Virus record (IMG/VR): IMGVR_UViG_3300050127_000013
Location: 1-61,141 of that record
DNA: 61,141 nucleotides
Strand: one strand, 5' to 3'
From: a virus
The position numbers and the translations under genes are program-made. The notes beneath the pieces were generated by a model, which saw only the letters and a list, made by a program, of their open reading frames with translations, was not told where the DNA came from and made no database searches. Position 1 is the stretch's first letter. The number at the start of each line of letters is the position of its first letter. Shown here piece by piece: positions 6,624 to 14,722 of the stretch.

Positions 6624-7049
6624 CTATCCCCGTAGTTTTCTATTTTTCGGCCAAGCGCGCTTTGGCCATTTAGTCTGGTGACGCGATGCCTTCTTGTCCT
6701 TGCGCTTTCGCTTCCGCGCAAGAGCTAGATCGGAATGTTGCCCATGCTGGCCACGAATGCGCGTCTCGATGTCGTGGGCATCCTTCGGCAAATAGACGAG
6801 ATAGGCCGGATCATTCGCTTCGGGCTCATACTTGCCATAGCGTTTGCGAGTACGGTTGACGAGCGCTGGACGATGGTGAAGTTCAACGTGCTCGCCAGCG
6901 AACAAGTCCTCGAGAAGCCATTTAAGGCGCGCGGCATAAGAGCCAACATATTTTGAGTATCGCGGTATCTCTTGGCCAGCTTCGCGCAGTTGCCGCTCAG
7001 CGACTTCGACGCGAATAGCCAGAGGAATATGAGGTCTCCGTAACTTCAT
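6624..7049 (-). CDS. HNH-like protein, 141 aa
   Basis: The start is the ATG at 7049 (MKLRRPHIPLAIRVEVAERQ), which overlaps the previous stop (ATGA). The middle has ELHHRPALVNR and later YLVYLPKDAHDIETRIRGQH. This arrangement of His-His, Asn and Asp-His resembles small phage HNH nucleases. The C-terminal 30 residues are very basic (RKRKRKDKK), consistent with DNA binding. The complete HNH active site cannot be confirmed by eye; it could also be a basic DNA-binding protein without nuclease activity. Confidence 0.65.
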   Translation of the reverse strand: MKLRRPHIPLAIRVEVAERQLREAGQEIPRYSKYVGSYAARLKWLLEDLFAGEHVELHHRPALVNRTRKRYGKYEPEANDPAYLVYLPKDAHDIETRIRGQHGQHSDLALARKRKRKDKKASRHQTKWPKRAWPKNRKLRG

Positions 7050-7369
7050 CGGCCGAACTTCTCTAGTGATCTCTGCAAAATTGCCCAGTGAGCAATGACG
7101 CATTCCGTTACCGCTTGCATATGGCCGAGTTCAAGGTATCCGATCCGCGACTTTGCTTTGAGCGCGACGTTGACTTGGAACGCGAGTGCCTGAAGCGTGC
7201 GGTTCGGTGCCCCACTCATATTGGCGCGGATGTCGGATGCGATCGACTTTAGGATAAGCCACGTTCCATGCTCGGGAACACCGTCATCGTAACGCGCCCA
7301 GCGGTGAGATTCAATCAGATGCTCAACCACTTCTAGTTTCTCGGCGCGGGTGTAGATGCGGTCGGTCAT
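7046..7369 (-). CDS. Hypothetical protein, 107 aa
   Basis: The start is taken as the ATG at 7369 (MTDRIYTRAEKLEVVEHLIE), overlapping the previous gene by 4 bp. The protein is mainly helical; a long helix spans NRTLQALAFQVNVALKAKSR. Both ends overlap neighbours by 4 bp, as is usual in this operon. No family is recognised. Confidence 0.7.
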   Translation of the reverse strand: MTDRIYTRAEKLEVVEHLIESHRWARYDDGVPEHGTWLILKSIASDIRANMSGAPNRTLQALAFQVNVALKAKSRIGYLELGHMQAVTECVIAHWAILQRSLEKFGR

Positions 7370-7689
7370 GTCGCGCGCCAAGCTTTTGCGAGAAGTCCGC
7401 TTTCATTTCTTCGGCGTTCGCCAGTCGGCGTTATTAAGCCGTAGTGCTTTGGGCCTAATTCCGAAAATCTTGGACGAATTGCAAGGACGCTCTCTCCGAG
7501 GATCGTGGCCGTCTCGTCGGGAGTCAATCCTCGCTCGCCCGCAGCGATGACGGCGACCAAGACGCGCTCGCGGAGTAACGCGGCGGTTCCTCCCATTGTG
7601 CGCGCGGCATCCCGCGATGTTGTCGGCTCTTTATGTCCCGGTAAAACACCATACGGGGCAGCGTGTAGAACTTCCGAGATTCGGCTCAT
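7366..7689 (-). CDS. Winged-helix DNA-binding protein, 107 aa
   Basis: The second half fits a winged helix: GLTPDETATILGESVLAIRP forms the helix-turn-helix, and FSELGPKHYGLITPTGERRR forms the wing. Such small phage proteins usually regulate early genes; no target is visible. It is coupled to the gene on each side by 4-bp overlaps. Confidence 0.75.
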   Translation of the reverse strand: MSRISEVLHAAPYGVLPGHKEPTTSRDAARTMGGTAALLRERVLVAVIAAGERGLTPDETATILGESVLAIRPRFSELGPKHYGLITPTGERRRNESGLLAKAWRAT

Positions 7690-8147
7690 GAAACCATGTC
7701 CTCAATTTCCTTGCGAAACTCGCTCGGTTTCATCTGCGGCAAGAGGTCGGCGCAAATAATGTATACAAACCGATCAGCAAGACGGCTAAGAACATCTTTA
7801 CGCTGCTTGCTTAATGACCTTGGCACAATGACTATGCGCCCGCGCTCTTGAGCGAAGCGCGCGAAACGTGCGCGGATTTTCAGATCCTCCATCGCATCGT
7901 CCTTGTCTTGGTAGAGACCGCCGTCCGCAAGCTTCTGAGCGATAGCCCAAAGGTATCGAAGCAGATCAATGTTTTTAGGCGTGGTTATCTCGGCCCATAC
8001 CATTTCATCGTTTGTTAGGCGCTTCAGTTCCTCGTCTGCTACTTGATCGGCACCGTATAGGCCCACTTCGCCCGCAAACTTGGCCTTGCGCTTGATGGCA
8101 GCGACGGCAATCATTTTTCTAGTTCTATGCTTATCCGGTTTAGACAC
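7686..8147 (-). CDS. DUF1367-like phage protein, 153 aa
   Basis: After a basic N-terminus there is WAEITTPKNIDLLRYLWAIA, resembling the DUF1367 pattern in which a short beta segment precedes a conserved Tyr-Trp helix. Later comes IVIVPRSLSKQRKDVLSRLA. DUF1367 genes sit among phage recombination/replication genes, as here next to Bet and YqaJ. The start is a GTG at 8147; an ATG at 8114 is possible. Family assignment is by pattern only. Confidence 0.65.
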   Translation of the reverse strand: MSKPDKHRTRKMIAVAAIKRKAKFAGEVGLYGADQVADEELKRLTNDEMVWAEITTPKNIDLLRYLWAIAQKLADGGLYQDKDDAMEDLKIRARFARFAQERGRIVIVPRSLSKQRKDVLSRLADRFVYIICADLLPQMKPSEFRKEIEDMVS

Positions 8148-8153
8148 ACAGCT

Positions 8154-8762
8154 CTAGATGTTGTGTTTTGTCGGTCTTGATTTCGGCGCGGCTTTGATAA
8201 GCGCGATCAGCTTGTCGGACATCTTGACATACGCCGCGCTCTCCGCGCTCATCGCCGCGCTCCTCGCCGCGCTCCACGCCGCGCTCGCCGCGCTCCACGC
8301 CGCGCTCTCCGCGCTCCTCGCCGCGCCCTTATCTACCGCCTCACCTTTCGTAAGTGGTGCAAGAACATCAGCGCATTGACTGATTGCATCCTTAAACAAA
8401 GGATCAGTAATACCGGGATTGACTTCTTCGTCCGTCAGAAGCCAATGCAAAAATTTCCAACCAACGCGGGATAGATCGGCGCCGGGCTGCACAGCATCCA
8501 TAAATCTCACCGGCCACGCTTTAGCCTTACCGTTTGGCAAACCTTCAAAAATACAATCTTCGAGCCACGCCAACATTTGCGGAATACCGAAGCGGCTCTC
8601 GTATTTGTCGTGGTAGCCAGAATGGAGGGTGCAGCCGACAGCGCATCCCTTTCCACCTTCCCAATATCGACCTTTAACAATCTCATCCGCTGCGGCATGA
8701 GCGCGAAGCTGTTTGAGAATGAAAGGCTTGGTGCAGATAGTATTTTTGAATGCGATCAACAT
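8154..8762 (-). CDS. Protein with C-terminal Ala/Ser/Trp repeats, 202 aa
   Basis: The N-terminal 140 residues form an unrecognised domain (GCAVGCTLHSGYHDKYESRF). Residues about 145-178 are an imperfect repeat built on AAWSAASAAWSAARSAAMSA, encoded by a GC-rich minisatellite. It would form an alanine-rich helix with regularly spaced large residues. Similar repeat tails occur in phage proteins of unknown role. GAGG precedes the ATG at good spacing. Confidence 0.8.
   Translation of the reverse strand: MLIAFKNTICTKPFILKQLRAHAAADEIVKGRYWEGGKGCAVGCTLHSGYHDKYESRFGIPQMLAWLEDCIFEGLPNGKAKAWPVRFMDAVQPGADLSRVGWKFLHWLLTDEEVNPGITDPLFKDAISQCADVLAPLTKGEAVDKGAARSAESAAWSAASAAWSAARSAAMSAESAAYVKMSDKLIALIKAAPKSRPTKHNI
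8230..8331. repeat. GC-rich 9/12-bp minisatellite
   Basis: Tandem copies of CGCCGCGCTC with variable CAC, CTC, ATC or TC spacers encode the Ala/Trp repeat of the gene at 8154-8762. Units alternate between 9 and 12 bp, so changes in copy number keep the frame. Confidence 0.85.
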
Positions 8763-8805
8763 TTAGTGCCTCTCAGCGTTTGTGTGTGGCAACCGGATAA
8801 GCATG

Positions 8806-9855
8806 TCATTTTTCTAGTTCTTTTGCCCGCATTTCGATGAAATGACGCGCGTGATCAGCATCGGGTGGAAATGCAGATTTCAGAATCTCCGCTTGGCTTT
8901 TGGCGAAAGAGTGTAATTCTGACGGCAAAGCAATCTCAGCGCATTTGGCCTTGAGCCACTTTAGATATGCCTCCGGATTGTCGGCCGGCATGGGCTGAGT
9001 GGGGGGCCTCAGCTTGTCGATCGCGTCCATCATGCGTTTGTGGACTTTCGGCGCAGCCTTGGCCATTGCCGCGCATGAATTTGCATTGGTCGTTAGCCAC
9101 TCGTCCGCTCGCTCTGGCACTGCTATGATCGCGGCAATGAGTGACTGGCCAAACTTGATCCAATCGTCGTCTTGAACCGCGATGGCATCCGGCGCTGATG
9201 GTACAATTTCGCCAGTCTCGGGATTGTGCAGCGGCTCTTTCTGTTGTTCGATAATGTTTGCGGCGACTTTTGGTGGCGGCTCTTGCGTCGCCTGCTCCAT
9301 TTCGTCGTTTGTGTACAGCCCTGATAGCTCTTGCGGGAATGCCTTGCGCAGCCCGAGGGCTTCGCTGCATTTAGAAATCATGACGTCGCCCATCGCCTGC
9401 CACATGCGCGTGAACGACCCGTCCTTTTTTTTCTGCGCATAGGACGCAAACCGCGCGACACCCCATACCGGCTCTTTGAAATCCGATCGAAGGATGCCAA
9501 CGCGCGCCGCCGTGGGCGGCTCGGGCTTAACCCATACGTCGACCCATTCGCCATCAGGGCCGCACCAGAACGGACCTACTTGGCCCGCATATTTCCCGCT
9601 GCGCTCCGCAATTAAACGAAAGCCGTCGATCGATGTCTGAATCGACATGACCTCGCGCGACGATTGCGCGTCCCATCGCTTCACGGCATAGATCTGCCGG
9701 GCAAGTGGATCGAGGCCGGTGCGCTCGCATTGGTACATGAACAAGCGCAACTCGTCGTCGGAAGCGCCTTTTGCAATCGTCCGTTTTATCAGGTCGACTT
9801 GATCTGGAGAGAACCGCGAGACGGCATGCTGCGTGGTCGTGGTTAGGGCTTTCAT
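8806..9855 (-). CDS. bet: Phage recombination protein Bet (RecT-like ssDNA annealing protein)
   Basis: The start is the ATG at 9855 ([20 protein letters not shown]), overlapping the exonuclease stop. The Bet core is clear: [20 protein letters not shown] (residues about 35-55), then [20 protein letters not shown] and YAGQVGPFW. The protein has 349 aa, longer than lambda Bet (261 aa), the excess being a C-terminal extension. It anneals complementary single strands made by its partner exonuclease during phage recombination or replication. Confidence 0.93.
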   Translation of the reverse strand: MKALTTTTQHAVSRFSPDQVDLIKRTIAKGASDDELRLFMYQCERTGLDPLARQIYAVKRWDAQSSREVMSIQTSIDGFRLIAERSGKYAGQVGPFWCGPDGEWVDVWVKPEPPTAARVGILRSDFKEPVWGVARFASYAQKKKDGSFTRMWQAMGDVMISKCSEALGLRKAFPQELSGLYTNDEMEQATQEPPPKVAANIIEQQKEPLHNPETGEIVPSAPDAIAVQDDDWIKFGQSLIAAIIAVPERADEWLTTNANSCAAMAKAAPKVHKRMMDAIDKLRPPTQPMPADNPEAYLKWLKAKCAEIALPSELHSFAKSQAEILKSAFPPDADHARHFIEMRAKELEK

Positions 9856-10649
9856 TTCTTGTCCTCTCGAAGCGCCAAACTGCCGGCGCGGTTGCGTGTG
9901 ATTGTGATTCCGTGGCCGATAGCCTTGGCGGCGTCCGCAGGAACGAGCGCCTTCAATTTGGTTTCCGCCTCTTTGGCTATCTGCGCCGCTCCATAGGATT
10001 GCACCCATCGTTCCGCTTGTGCTTTCCATTCCGCGTTGCCGTCCATCGGATAGATTTTAGCGGCGATGACTGGCGCGGTAATGGCGGGAAGTGCGACCGG
10101 CGGAGTAAGTGATTCGACGCACGCCATAAACTGCTTGGCGCGCTTCATGAGTTCGGCGGCGTACTCAGCGTCGAATGGCAAAAATTCAACTATAGGCTCG
10201 TTCGCCCCCATGATGACCGACAGGGCGCATTGCTTTGATTCGGTGATCATCATCTGCCAGGTCGTTTGTGGCGCGTAGCGGGCGATGATCGTTTCGAGCG
10301 GTTCGCGGCCACCGACATTCTTCGCCTCGACCGGGCAAGCGTGCTCAATGTCCCAAGCGTCGAGCGTGGCTGCCATCCACGACGGATTGCCCGTAACGAC
10401 CTCGCCCATGCGGGAAATCTTGCCGTGCTTCCGAGAGTACCATTCGAGATTAAGCGCCTCAGTGGCTTCGCCTAGCCTAACTGGCCATACGCCGGACAAA
10501 TCCTCGGCTACGAACGCTGGGTCGCCGATCATTTCTCGCCACAGGTTTAATATTTTGGCCGCGTCGCCGCCCATTAAAGCCGACACGCGGCTAGCAGTGA
10601 GCTTGCCTTCTCGCAATCGGTGCTGTTCTGGAGTTAATGCCATGTCCAT
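9852..10649 (-). CDS. YqaJ-type viral recombinase / exonuclease
   Basis: 265 aa from the ATG at 10649 ([20 protein letters not shown]), with AGAGG upstream; the ATG at 10643 is equally possible. It shows the PD-(D/E)XK pattern of the YqaJ/lambda-Exo group: [30 protein letters not shown], then TLDAWD and PVEAKNVG (Asp and Glu-x-Lys). It makes 3' single-strand tails for Bet, whose gene overlaps it by 4 bp. First gene of the leftward early operon. Confidence 0.92.
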   Translation of the reverse strand: MDMALTPEQHRLREGKLTASRVSALMGGDAAKILNLWREMIGDPAFVAEDLSGVWPVRLGEATEALNLEWYSRKHGKISRMGEVVTGNPSWMAATLDAWDIEHACPVEAKNVGGREPLETIIARYAPQTTWQMMITESKQCALSVIMGANEPIVEFLPFDAEYAAELMKRAKQFMACVESLTPPVALPAITAPVIAAKIYPMDGNAEWKAQAERWVQSYGAAQIAKEAETKLKALVPADAAKAIGHGITITRNRAGSLALREDKK

Positions 10650-10677
10650 CGGTCCTCTTCGGTTCCGAAGCAATTTG

Positions 10678-10706
10678 GTTGTATGTGAAAATCGTCCCGC
10701 TGTAAA
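10678..10706 (-). promoter_or_regulatory. Putative leftward early promoter
   Basis: On the minus strand TTTACA (10701-10706), a 17-bp spacer, then TACAAC (10678-10683), about 30 bp before the exonuclease ATG. Matches to consensus are 5/6 and 4/6. It lies in the only divergent gap of the genome. Confidence 0.5.
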
Positions 10707-10712
10707 GGGGGC

Positions 10713-10742
10713 TTGCGATATAATCTTCACTCGCGCTATAAA
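10713..10742 (+). promoter_or_regulatory. Putative rightward promoter for the HTH regulator
   Basis: TTGCGA (10713-10718), an 18-bp spacer, then TATAAA (10737-10742). The ATG at 10750 lies only 7 bp downstream, so this promoter would make a leaderless mRNA. A second TATAAT (10719-10724) lacks a good -35. Confidence 0.45.
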
Positions 10743-10749
10743 TCCGCCT

Positions 10750-11007
10750 ATGTTTGCGTCTATTTTCAGAGACAACCTTCTCGCCATCGCCAAGGCTTAT
10801 GCGGAGGCCAATGGGGTTAAGCTCGGCAGCGTAAGCCGCAAGGCTTATGGCAACGCCAGCTTTTTCCACCAACTCGCCACCGGTAAGCACTCAATTTCGG
10901 TAAAAAGGGCCGAGGAGATTTTGAATTGGTTCCGCAAGAACTGGCCCGAAGATACGGCGTGGCCACCACTGCGGCCAATTTTCATGGGCCGTAAAGATCA
11001 AAAGTAG
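10750..11007 (+). CDS. Small HTH regulator (Cro/CI-like position), 85 aa
   Basis: The start is the first in-frame ATG after the divergent promoters. Residues about 5-50 form a helix-turn-helix-like region (LLAIAKAYAEANGVKLGSVS ... SFFHQLATGKHSISVKRAEE) and the end is Trp/Pro-rich (NWFRKNWPEDTAWP). This resembles small alphaproteobacterial phage regulators. Its place at the head of the rightward arm suggests that it controls the early/late switch. No ribosome binding site is visible. Confidence 0.75.
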   Translation: MFASIFRDNLLAIAKAYAEANGVKLGSVSRKAYGNASFFHQLATGKHSISVKRAEEILNWFRKNWPEDTAWPPLRPIFMGRKDQK

Positions 11008-11064
11008 GGATAAAAGTCCCCAACCCTCTTGGGCAGACGCGGCGAATCGTGTATCGCCTCCATT

Positions 11065-11253
11065 ATGGACGCGCTTGATGACATCGACGAGAACGTTGAA
11101 GTGGTTCCGCTGGATCTTCCGCTGGACCGCGAGACTGTTCATTGGCTCGCGCGTCTATCCCGCGTGACGGGCGACCACCCGCGCCGGATTGTCGCGTCGA
11201 TGCTGCATGACATCCGTATCGATGACGAGGCCGCGCACCGGCGACCGCACTAA
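11065..11253 (+). CDS. Small ribbon-helix-helix-like protein, 62 aa
   Basis: The start is the ATG at 11065 (MDALDDIDENVEVVPLDLPL). The sequence VVPLDLPLDRETVHWLARLS followed by DHPRRIVASMLHDI has the strand-helix-helix pattern of CopG/Arc-type DNA-binding proteins. It lies between the HTH gene and the GapR-like gene, so a regulatory role is likely. Confidence 0.65.
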   Translation: MDALDDIDENVEVVPLDLPLDRETVHWLARLSRVTGDHPRRIVASMLHDIRIDDEAAHRRPH

Positions 11254-11265
11254 ACTCCAAAGGAG

Positions 11266-11598
11266 ATGATGATGGCAAAGCCAAAGCGTAAATTCGAGCC
11301 AAACGGCGATTCCGCAAAGGCACCTCTGAAGGCTTTTGTGGAGCGCATAGAGCGATTGGAGGAGGATAAGAAAACCGTCGCGGTCGATATTAGCGAGGTC
11401 TACAAAGAAGCCAAAAGCGACGGTTTCGACGTAAAAGCTATCCGCGCCATCATCCGTATGCGCAAGCAGGATACTACGGCGCGGCACGAGCAGGAGGCCA
11501 TAATTGAGGTTTACATGCAGTGTTTGGGCATGCTGGCCGACCTTCCCTTGGGCCAAGCCGCCATTGAGCGAGCTACCGGCGCATTGGCGGCAGGGTAA
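11266..11598 (+). CDS. GapR-like DUF2312 nucleoid protein, 110 aa
   Basis: The DUF2312/GapR pattern is clear: LKAFVERIERLEEDKKTVAV, DISEVYKEAKSDGFDVKAIR, then IIRMRKQDTTARHEQEAIIE. GapR in Caulobacter binds AT-rich overtwisted DNA and helps replication; phage homologues exist. Here it may organise phage DNA or alter host replication. AAAGGAG precedes the ATGs (11266, 11269 or 11272). The TAATG overlap couples it to the next gene. Confidence 0.93.
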   Translation: MMMAKPKRKFEPNGDSAKAPLKAFVERIERLEEDKKTVAVDISEVYKEAKSDGFDVKAIRAIIRMRKQDTTARHEQEAIIEVYMQCLGMLADLPLGQAAIERATGALAAG

Positions 11599-12029
11599 TG
11601 CGCTGGACCTATGAGGAATATCGGGAGTTTATGGCCCGTTCCGGTAATACCGGATTGGTCAATAAGGCTGACCTAATCCCCGCCCCTCCCATTCAGCCAC
11701 AAAGCTTCGCCCATGGCCGTTTGCCGGTAGGGGGCATGAATAAGACCGAGGCGGCTTACGACGCCCACCTATGGCTCCTACGCCATTCCGGGGACATTCT
11801 GTGGCACAAGTTCGAGGGGATTAAGCTTCGGCTGGCACCCGCCACGTTTCTGACGGTTGATTTTGCTGTCCTCTCCGCCAACTGGATTCTTGAGATGCGG
11901 GAGGTCAAGGGCTTCATGCGTGACGACGCCGCGGTGAAGCTCAAGGTAGCCGCTTCGATCTATCCATTCCGCTTCATCCTTGTTCGAGCCAAAAAGGGCG
12001 GTTGGGAGGAGACTGAGATTGCTCGATAA
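11598..12029 (+). CDS. DUF1064 family nuclease-like protein, 143 aa
   Basis: After an N-terminal linker the DUF1064 core follows: NKTEAAYDAHLWLLRHSGDI, HKFEGIKLRLAP, TFLTVDFAVLSANWILEMRE and VKGFMRDDAAVKLKVAASIY. The E...D...E-x-K spacing is that of a PD-(D/E)XK nuclease of Holliday-junction-resolvase type. It would resolve or trim recombination intermediates. The start overlaps the GapR-like stop; the end overlaps the methyltransferase start. Confidence 0.85.
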   Translation: MRWTYEEYREFMARSGNTGLVNKADLIPAPPIQPQSFAHGRLPVGGMNKTEAAYDAHLWLLRHSGDILWHKFEGIKLRLAPATFLTVDFAVLSANWILEMREVKGFMRDDAAVKLKVAASIYPFRFILVRAKKGGWEETEIAR

Positions 12030-12615
12030 ATCCGCACAATCTGGCCGCGCGCCTCTCGCCGAACATCGGGACGATTTCTACGCCACGCCGCCCGAAGCCA
12101 TGCGCGCATTACTAGAAGTGGAAAAGTTCTCCGGTACGATTTGGGAGCCAGCATGCGGAGACGGTGCCATCGTCAAAGTGCTGCGCGATGCTGGCCATCG
12201 GGTCTATGCGACGGATCTGGTCGAGCGCGGATGCCCGGACTCGGAAAGCCGCGTCGATTTCCTGTTCGAGCAGCCGCCAGGCATCCATATCGGGGCGATC
12301 GTGACCAACCCGCCTTATGCGCTCGCCGAGCCTTTCGTGGCTCACGCCATACTGCTGGGAGTTCCAAAGGTTGCGATGCTACTACGGCTAGCGTTTCTTG
12401 AGGGTTCCGGTCGGTCCTCAATCCTCGATACTGGCCTGCTGGCGCGGGTCTACGTCTTCAAAAACCGCCTCCCTAGGATGCATCGGGACGGCTGGACTGG
12501 GAAGAAAAGCTCTTCCTCGATCGCGTTTTGCTGGATGGTTTTGGAGTTGGGCTGGAACAAACCGGCCGAGTTGCATCGGATTTCATGGAAGAAATCTACT
12601 AATAGCGGGTCTTGA
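12019..12615 (+). CDS. DNA adenine methyltransferase-like protein, 198 aa
   Basis: The start is a TTG at 12019 (LLDKSAQSGRAPLAEHRDDF) with GGGAGGAG at ideal spacing; it overlaps the previous gene by 11 bp. WEPACGDGAIVKVLRDAGHR is the AdoMet motif I (about residue 42) and IVTNPPYALAEPFV is motif IV, the order of N6-adenine enzymes without a separate recognition domain. The C-terminal 40 residues are degenerate in look (GKKSSSSIAFCWMVLELGWN) but keep an aromatic pattern seen in this family. It is the second methylase of the phage. Confidence 0.85.
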   Translation: MLDKSAQSGRAPLAEHRDDFYATPPEAMRALLEVEKFSGTIWEPACGDGAIVKVLRDAGHRVYATDLVERGCPDSESRVDFLFEQPPGIHIGAIVTNPPYALAEPFVAHAILLGVPKVAMLLRLAFLEGSGRSSILDTGLLARVYVFKNRLPRMHRDGWTGKKSSSSIAFCWMVLELGWNKPAELHRISWKKSTNSGS

Positions 12616-13147
12616 GGTTATCCCCGCTATCTGTAGTGGCTTCCAGAATCAGCCGAATCGGGCTTACAAAAAGATGCCCGGCGCGATGGTGGCTTTCCCA
12701 TCCGCCGGGCTGATCCGCAAGAGCTCCGAGGAATTGCGGACTGTAACGGGAAAAGACTTAGTAATTCTGCGAGTTCCCGTCAATGTTCCTCAGCCCGGCT
12801 TTCGTGCCGATCGAGCCAGCTCCGCCCTCCGAAGCAGCGTGACGACGTGCTGGACTCGTGTGCTTTCCAGAAAAATAGCGGGCTCCCGTGACCCATAGGA
12901 CCCGCGGCCCTCAGACCCGGCAATACCGGGGACGGTATGAACGGCGATGTTCTGTCACCGGGGATGGCTTCCCGGCCCAGACACCCCCGAGCGAGCGCCG
13001 AAAAAAGCTCGCAGGCGACATTCCGGGGACAACGGGGTGGCCCGAAAGGGCGAGGGAATCGAGTACGCGGGCTAGATGGTCTAGCCTCTGCCTAGCCAGC
13101 GGCCTTGGGCTTAGACCTGAGGGCGGAAAGGGTTAAAGCGTGGAAAA
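12616..13147. other. 532 bp without a confident gene
   Basis: Several frames are open (for example a frame to 12898 and another from 12888 to 13136), but their proteins are rich in Arg/Gly/Pro/Ser, lack good ribosome binding sites and show no family pattern. A perfect 7-bp stem (GGCTAGA-TGG-TCTAGCC, 13070-13086) lies near the end. Possible roles are a leader, an origin region near the replication genes, or decayed genes. Confidence 0.5.
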
Positions 13148-13576
13148 ATGAAAAGTGAGGTCCGGATGAACGGCGCATCACTACCGGAAAATTGGGCTCC
13201 AACGAACGACGACCGAGAATACGGCCATAGGAAATTGCACCTATCTGATTCGCAAATAGACGATATGGCTGAGGACATGCGCTTATGGGCTGGAGCAAAT
13301 GAAAATCGCGCCATCGCTCGCAAAGCTGGAATGAAAGGCTGGTCTATGGCCTTCAAAGGCTGGATGCGCCGCGTGGCGAAGCAACAGGAAACATCAAATG
13401 GCGGACTTCACGGACGAGGACGTAACGGCGGCAGCGCAAGCGCCACGGCGGGGCGACTTGCCGAGCTCGCGGAGCGAGGCGAGTTCAGCTTCGGCCCGCG
13501 CCCCGGTAGCGTATTGCCTGCGGCGGGCGGAGATGATGTTCGCCTGCTACCGGAGGGACGAGGCGGCAAATCCTGA
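13148..13576 (+). CDS. Replication-associated protein, C-terminal-domain-like, 142 aa
   Basis: The first 85 residues (LPENWAPTNDDREYGHRKLH ... GWSMAFKGWMRRVAKQ) resemble the C-terminal segment of phage O-type replication proteins, which end in a Trp-rich helical motif. Here it stands alone without the winged-helix N-terminal domain. The last 55 residues are low complexity and overlap the next gene by 179 bp. An ATG at 13166 with GAGG upstream is an alternative start. Confidence 0.65.
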   Translation: MKSEVRMNGASLPENWAPTNDDREYGHRKLHLSDSQIDDMAEDMRLWAGANENRAIARKAGMKGWSMAFKGWMRRVAKQQETSNGGLHGRGRNGGSASATAGRLAELAERGEFSFGPRPGSVLPAAGGDDVRLLPEGRGGKS

Positions 13577-14036
13577 AATCTACTGCGCTGCGATCGCGAG
13601 CGTGCTCGGCGAATATGTCCAGACCGTTGTCGATGTCGTCACCGACCCGCGCACCGGTATCCCGAGCAAGATTGGATTTTTGCCGAGCGTCAAGGAAGTG
13701 CGAGACGCGTGCGAAGCTGAAGGAGCGAGACAGTGGCGCGCGGCGCATGCCAGCCCGAAGCCGAATCTTAACCGCGACTATGTGCCGCCAGAGAACTTCC
13801 CCGGCTGTCGGGCGAATGTGTTTGTCCCCATCGACGCGCCGCAATATCAAGCGGTCCTGGCGTGGAAGGAAAGCGGCGAGGCGGATCCACGCGATTGGCT
13901 CGAAGGCCGCGCCGGCATCCACGTCGCACTTTCCGCCTTTCAGCAATGCGTCACGCGGCTGCCGAAGACCTGGAAGTCGCCGAACGCAGACGCAAGCCGG
14001 CCGAGGGAGTCTTTCCGGACGGAGCGTGAGATATGA
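13398..14036 (+). CDS. Putative replication-loader-like protein, 212 aa
   Basis: The start ATG (MADFTDEDVTAAAQAPRRGD) follows AGGAAAC. The middle is conserved-looking: YCAAIASVLGEYVQTVVDVV, TDPRTGIPSKIGFLPSVKEV, then a helical C-terminal part. Genes of this type follow O-like genes in alphaproteobacterial phages and may load helicase like lambda P, but I see no definitive motif. Its first 179 bp overlap the previous gene. Confidence 0.7.
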   Translation: MADFTDEDVTAAAQAPRRGDLPSSRSEASSASARAPVAYCLRRAEMMFACYRRDEAANPEIYCAAIASVLGEYVQTVVDVVTDPRTGIPSKIGFLPSVKEVRDACEAEGARQWRAAHASPKPNLNRDYVPPENFPGCRANVFVPIDAPQYQAVLAWKESGEADPRDWLEGRAGIHVALSAFQQCVTRLPKTWKSPNADASRPRESFRTEREI

Positions 14037-14197
14037 CCACTGAACAGCTCGTGCGCGGGAACTTGGGCGTCCCCAGACGTGATGCGGCGGTGCGCGCCGG
14101 CTTCATGCTGGTAGCGCAATACGAAGCCTTTAAGGCTGGCATCTATGGGCTAGTTGGTATGCCGCTTACCGAGGAGGAGATGCGCCGTGGGCGATAA
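14033..14197 (+). CDS. Small protein, 54 aa
   Basis: ATG at 14033 overlaps the preceding TGA (ATGA). The protein runs MTTEQLVRGNLGVPRRDAAV and then MLVAQYEAFKAGIYGL, ending EEEMRRGR. It looks like a genuine coupled gene of the replication cluster, of unknown function. Confidence 0.65.
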   Translation: MTTEQLVRGNLGVPRRDAAVRAGFMLVAQYEAFKAGIYGLVGMPLTEEEMRRGR

Positions 14198-14211
14198 ATC
14201 AGCCTTGGCTG

Positions 14212-14568
14212 CTATGTCGGGACCTTCGGAGCCAAAGACGCATCCACGGTCACGTCTGGGCGATTGTGGGCTGCCGTGGCTCCAGTGACGAACCAATCCG
14301 CTCTATCATCGGCTCGGGCTAACGCATCGGCCCAATCGGCGAGGGCGCGGCAGAGTTCCGAGCGCCCGCTTTCAGTGATTGTCGTTGTGCGTGGGGGTAA
14401 CTTGCCGTCGATCTTTAGCAATCTGCGGTGTAGGAGTGCAGACGTGGTATGCTGCTTCAATGCCAGGTCGCGCGCTTCCATTCCGGAAGCCTCAGTTGCA
14501 TGAATTATAGGAACCTCACGTCCGTCCAGATGGTCAATCAAAACATCTCGCATCTTCCTCGAAATCAT
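14212..14568 (-). CDS. Lone leftward gene, winged-helix-like, 118 aa
   Basis: The start is the ATG at 14568 (MISRKMRDVLIDHLDGREVP) with AGGAG upstream. LALKQHTTSALLHRRLLKID followed by TTTITESGRSELCRALADWA resembles a small winged-helix or MarR-like fold. It is the only ordinary gene on this strand inside the rightward arm (the element B transposase is the other) and converges on the replication cluster, so it may be a separately controlled regulator. Confidence 0.65.
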   Translation of the reverse strand: MISRKMRDVLIDHLDGREVPIIHATEASGMEARDLALKQHTTSALLHRRLLKIDGKLPPRTTTITESGRSELCRALADWADALARADDRADWFVTGATAAHNRPDVTVDASLAPKVPT

Positions 14569-14666
14569 GGTGCGTACTCCTGACTTATCCACAGAGCCTA
14601 CCTCGCCAATACCGCGCCGTCCACTGGCGAGTGGTAAAATTTTCCCCTACGCTCGCATGATTCGAA

Positions 14667-14680
14667 ATGCTTATCCGGTT
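14667..14680 (+). repeat. 14-bp motif ATGCTTATCCGGTT
   Basis: The same 14 bp occur at 8127-8140 (plus) and 8791-8804 (minus), and a near copy lies at 2912-2924 (minus). Here it is intergenic, 43 bp before the next ATG, so it could be a binding site. Confidence 0.4.
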
Positions 14681-14722
14681 GATACCCCCAAAGTCTGAAA
14701 CCCACTAGATAAGAGGCCATAA

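Noticed and set aside
12398-12898. 166-codon plus-strand frame overlapping the second methyltransferase
   Set aside because: Its first 70 codons are a shifted copy of methyltransferase coding sequence; the rest lacks a start with a ribosome binding site and shows no pattern.
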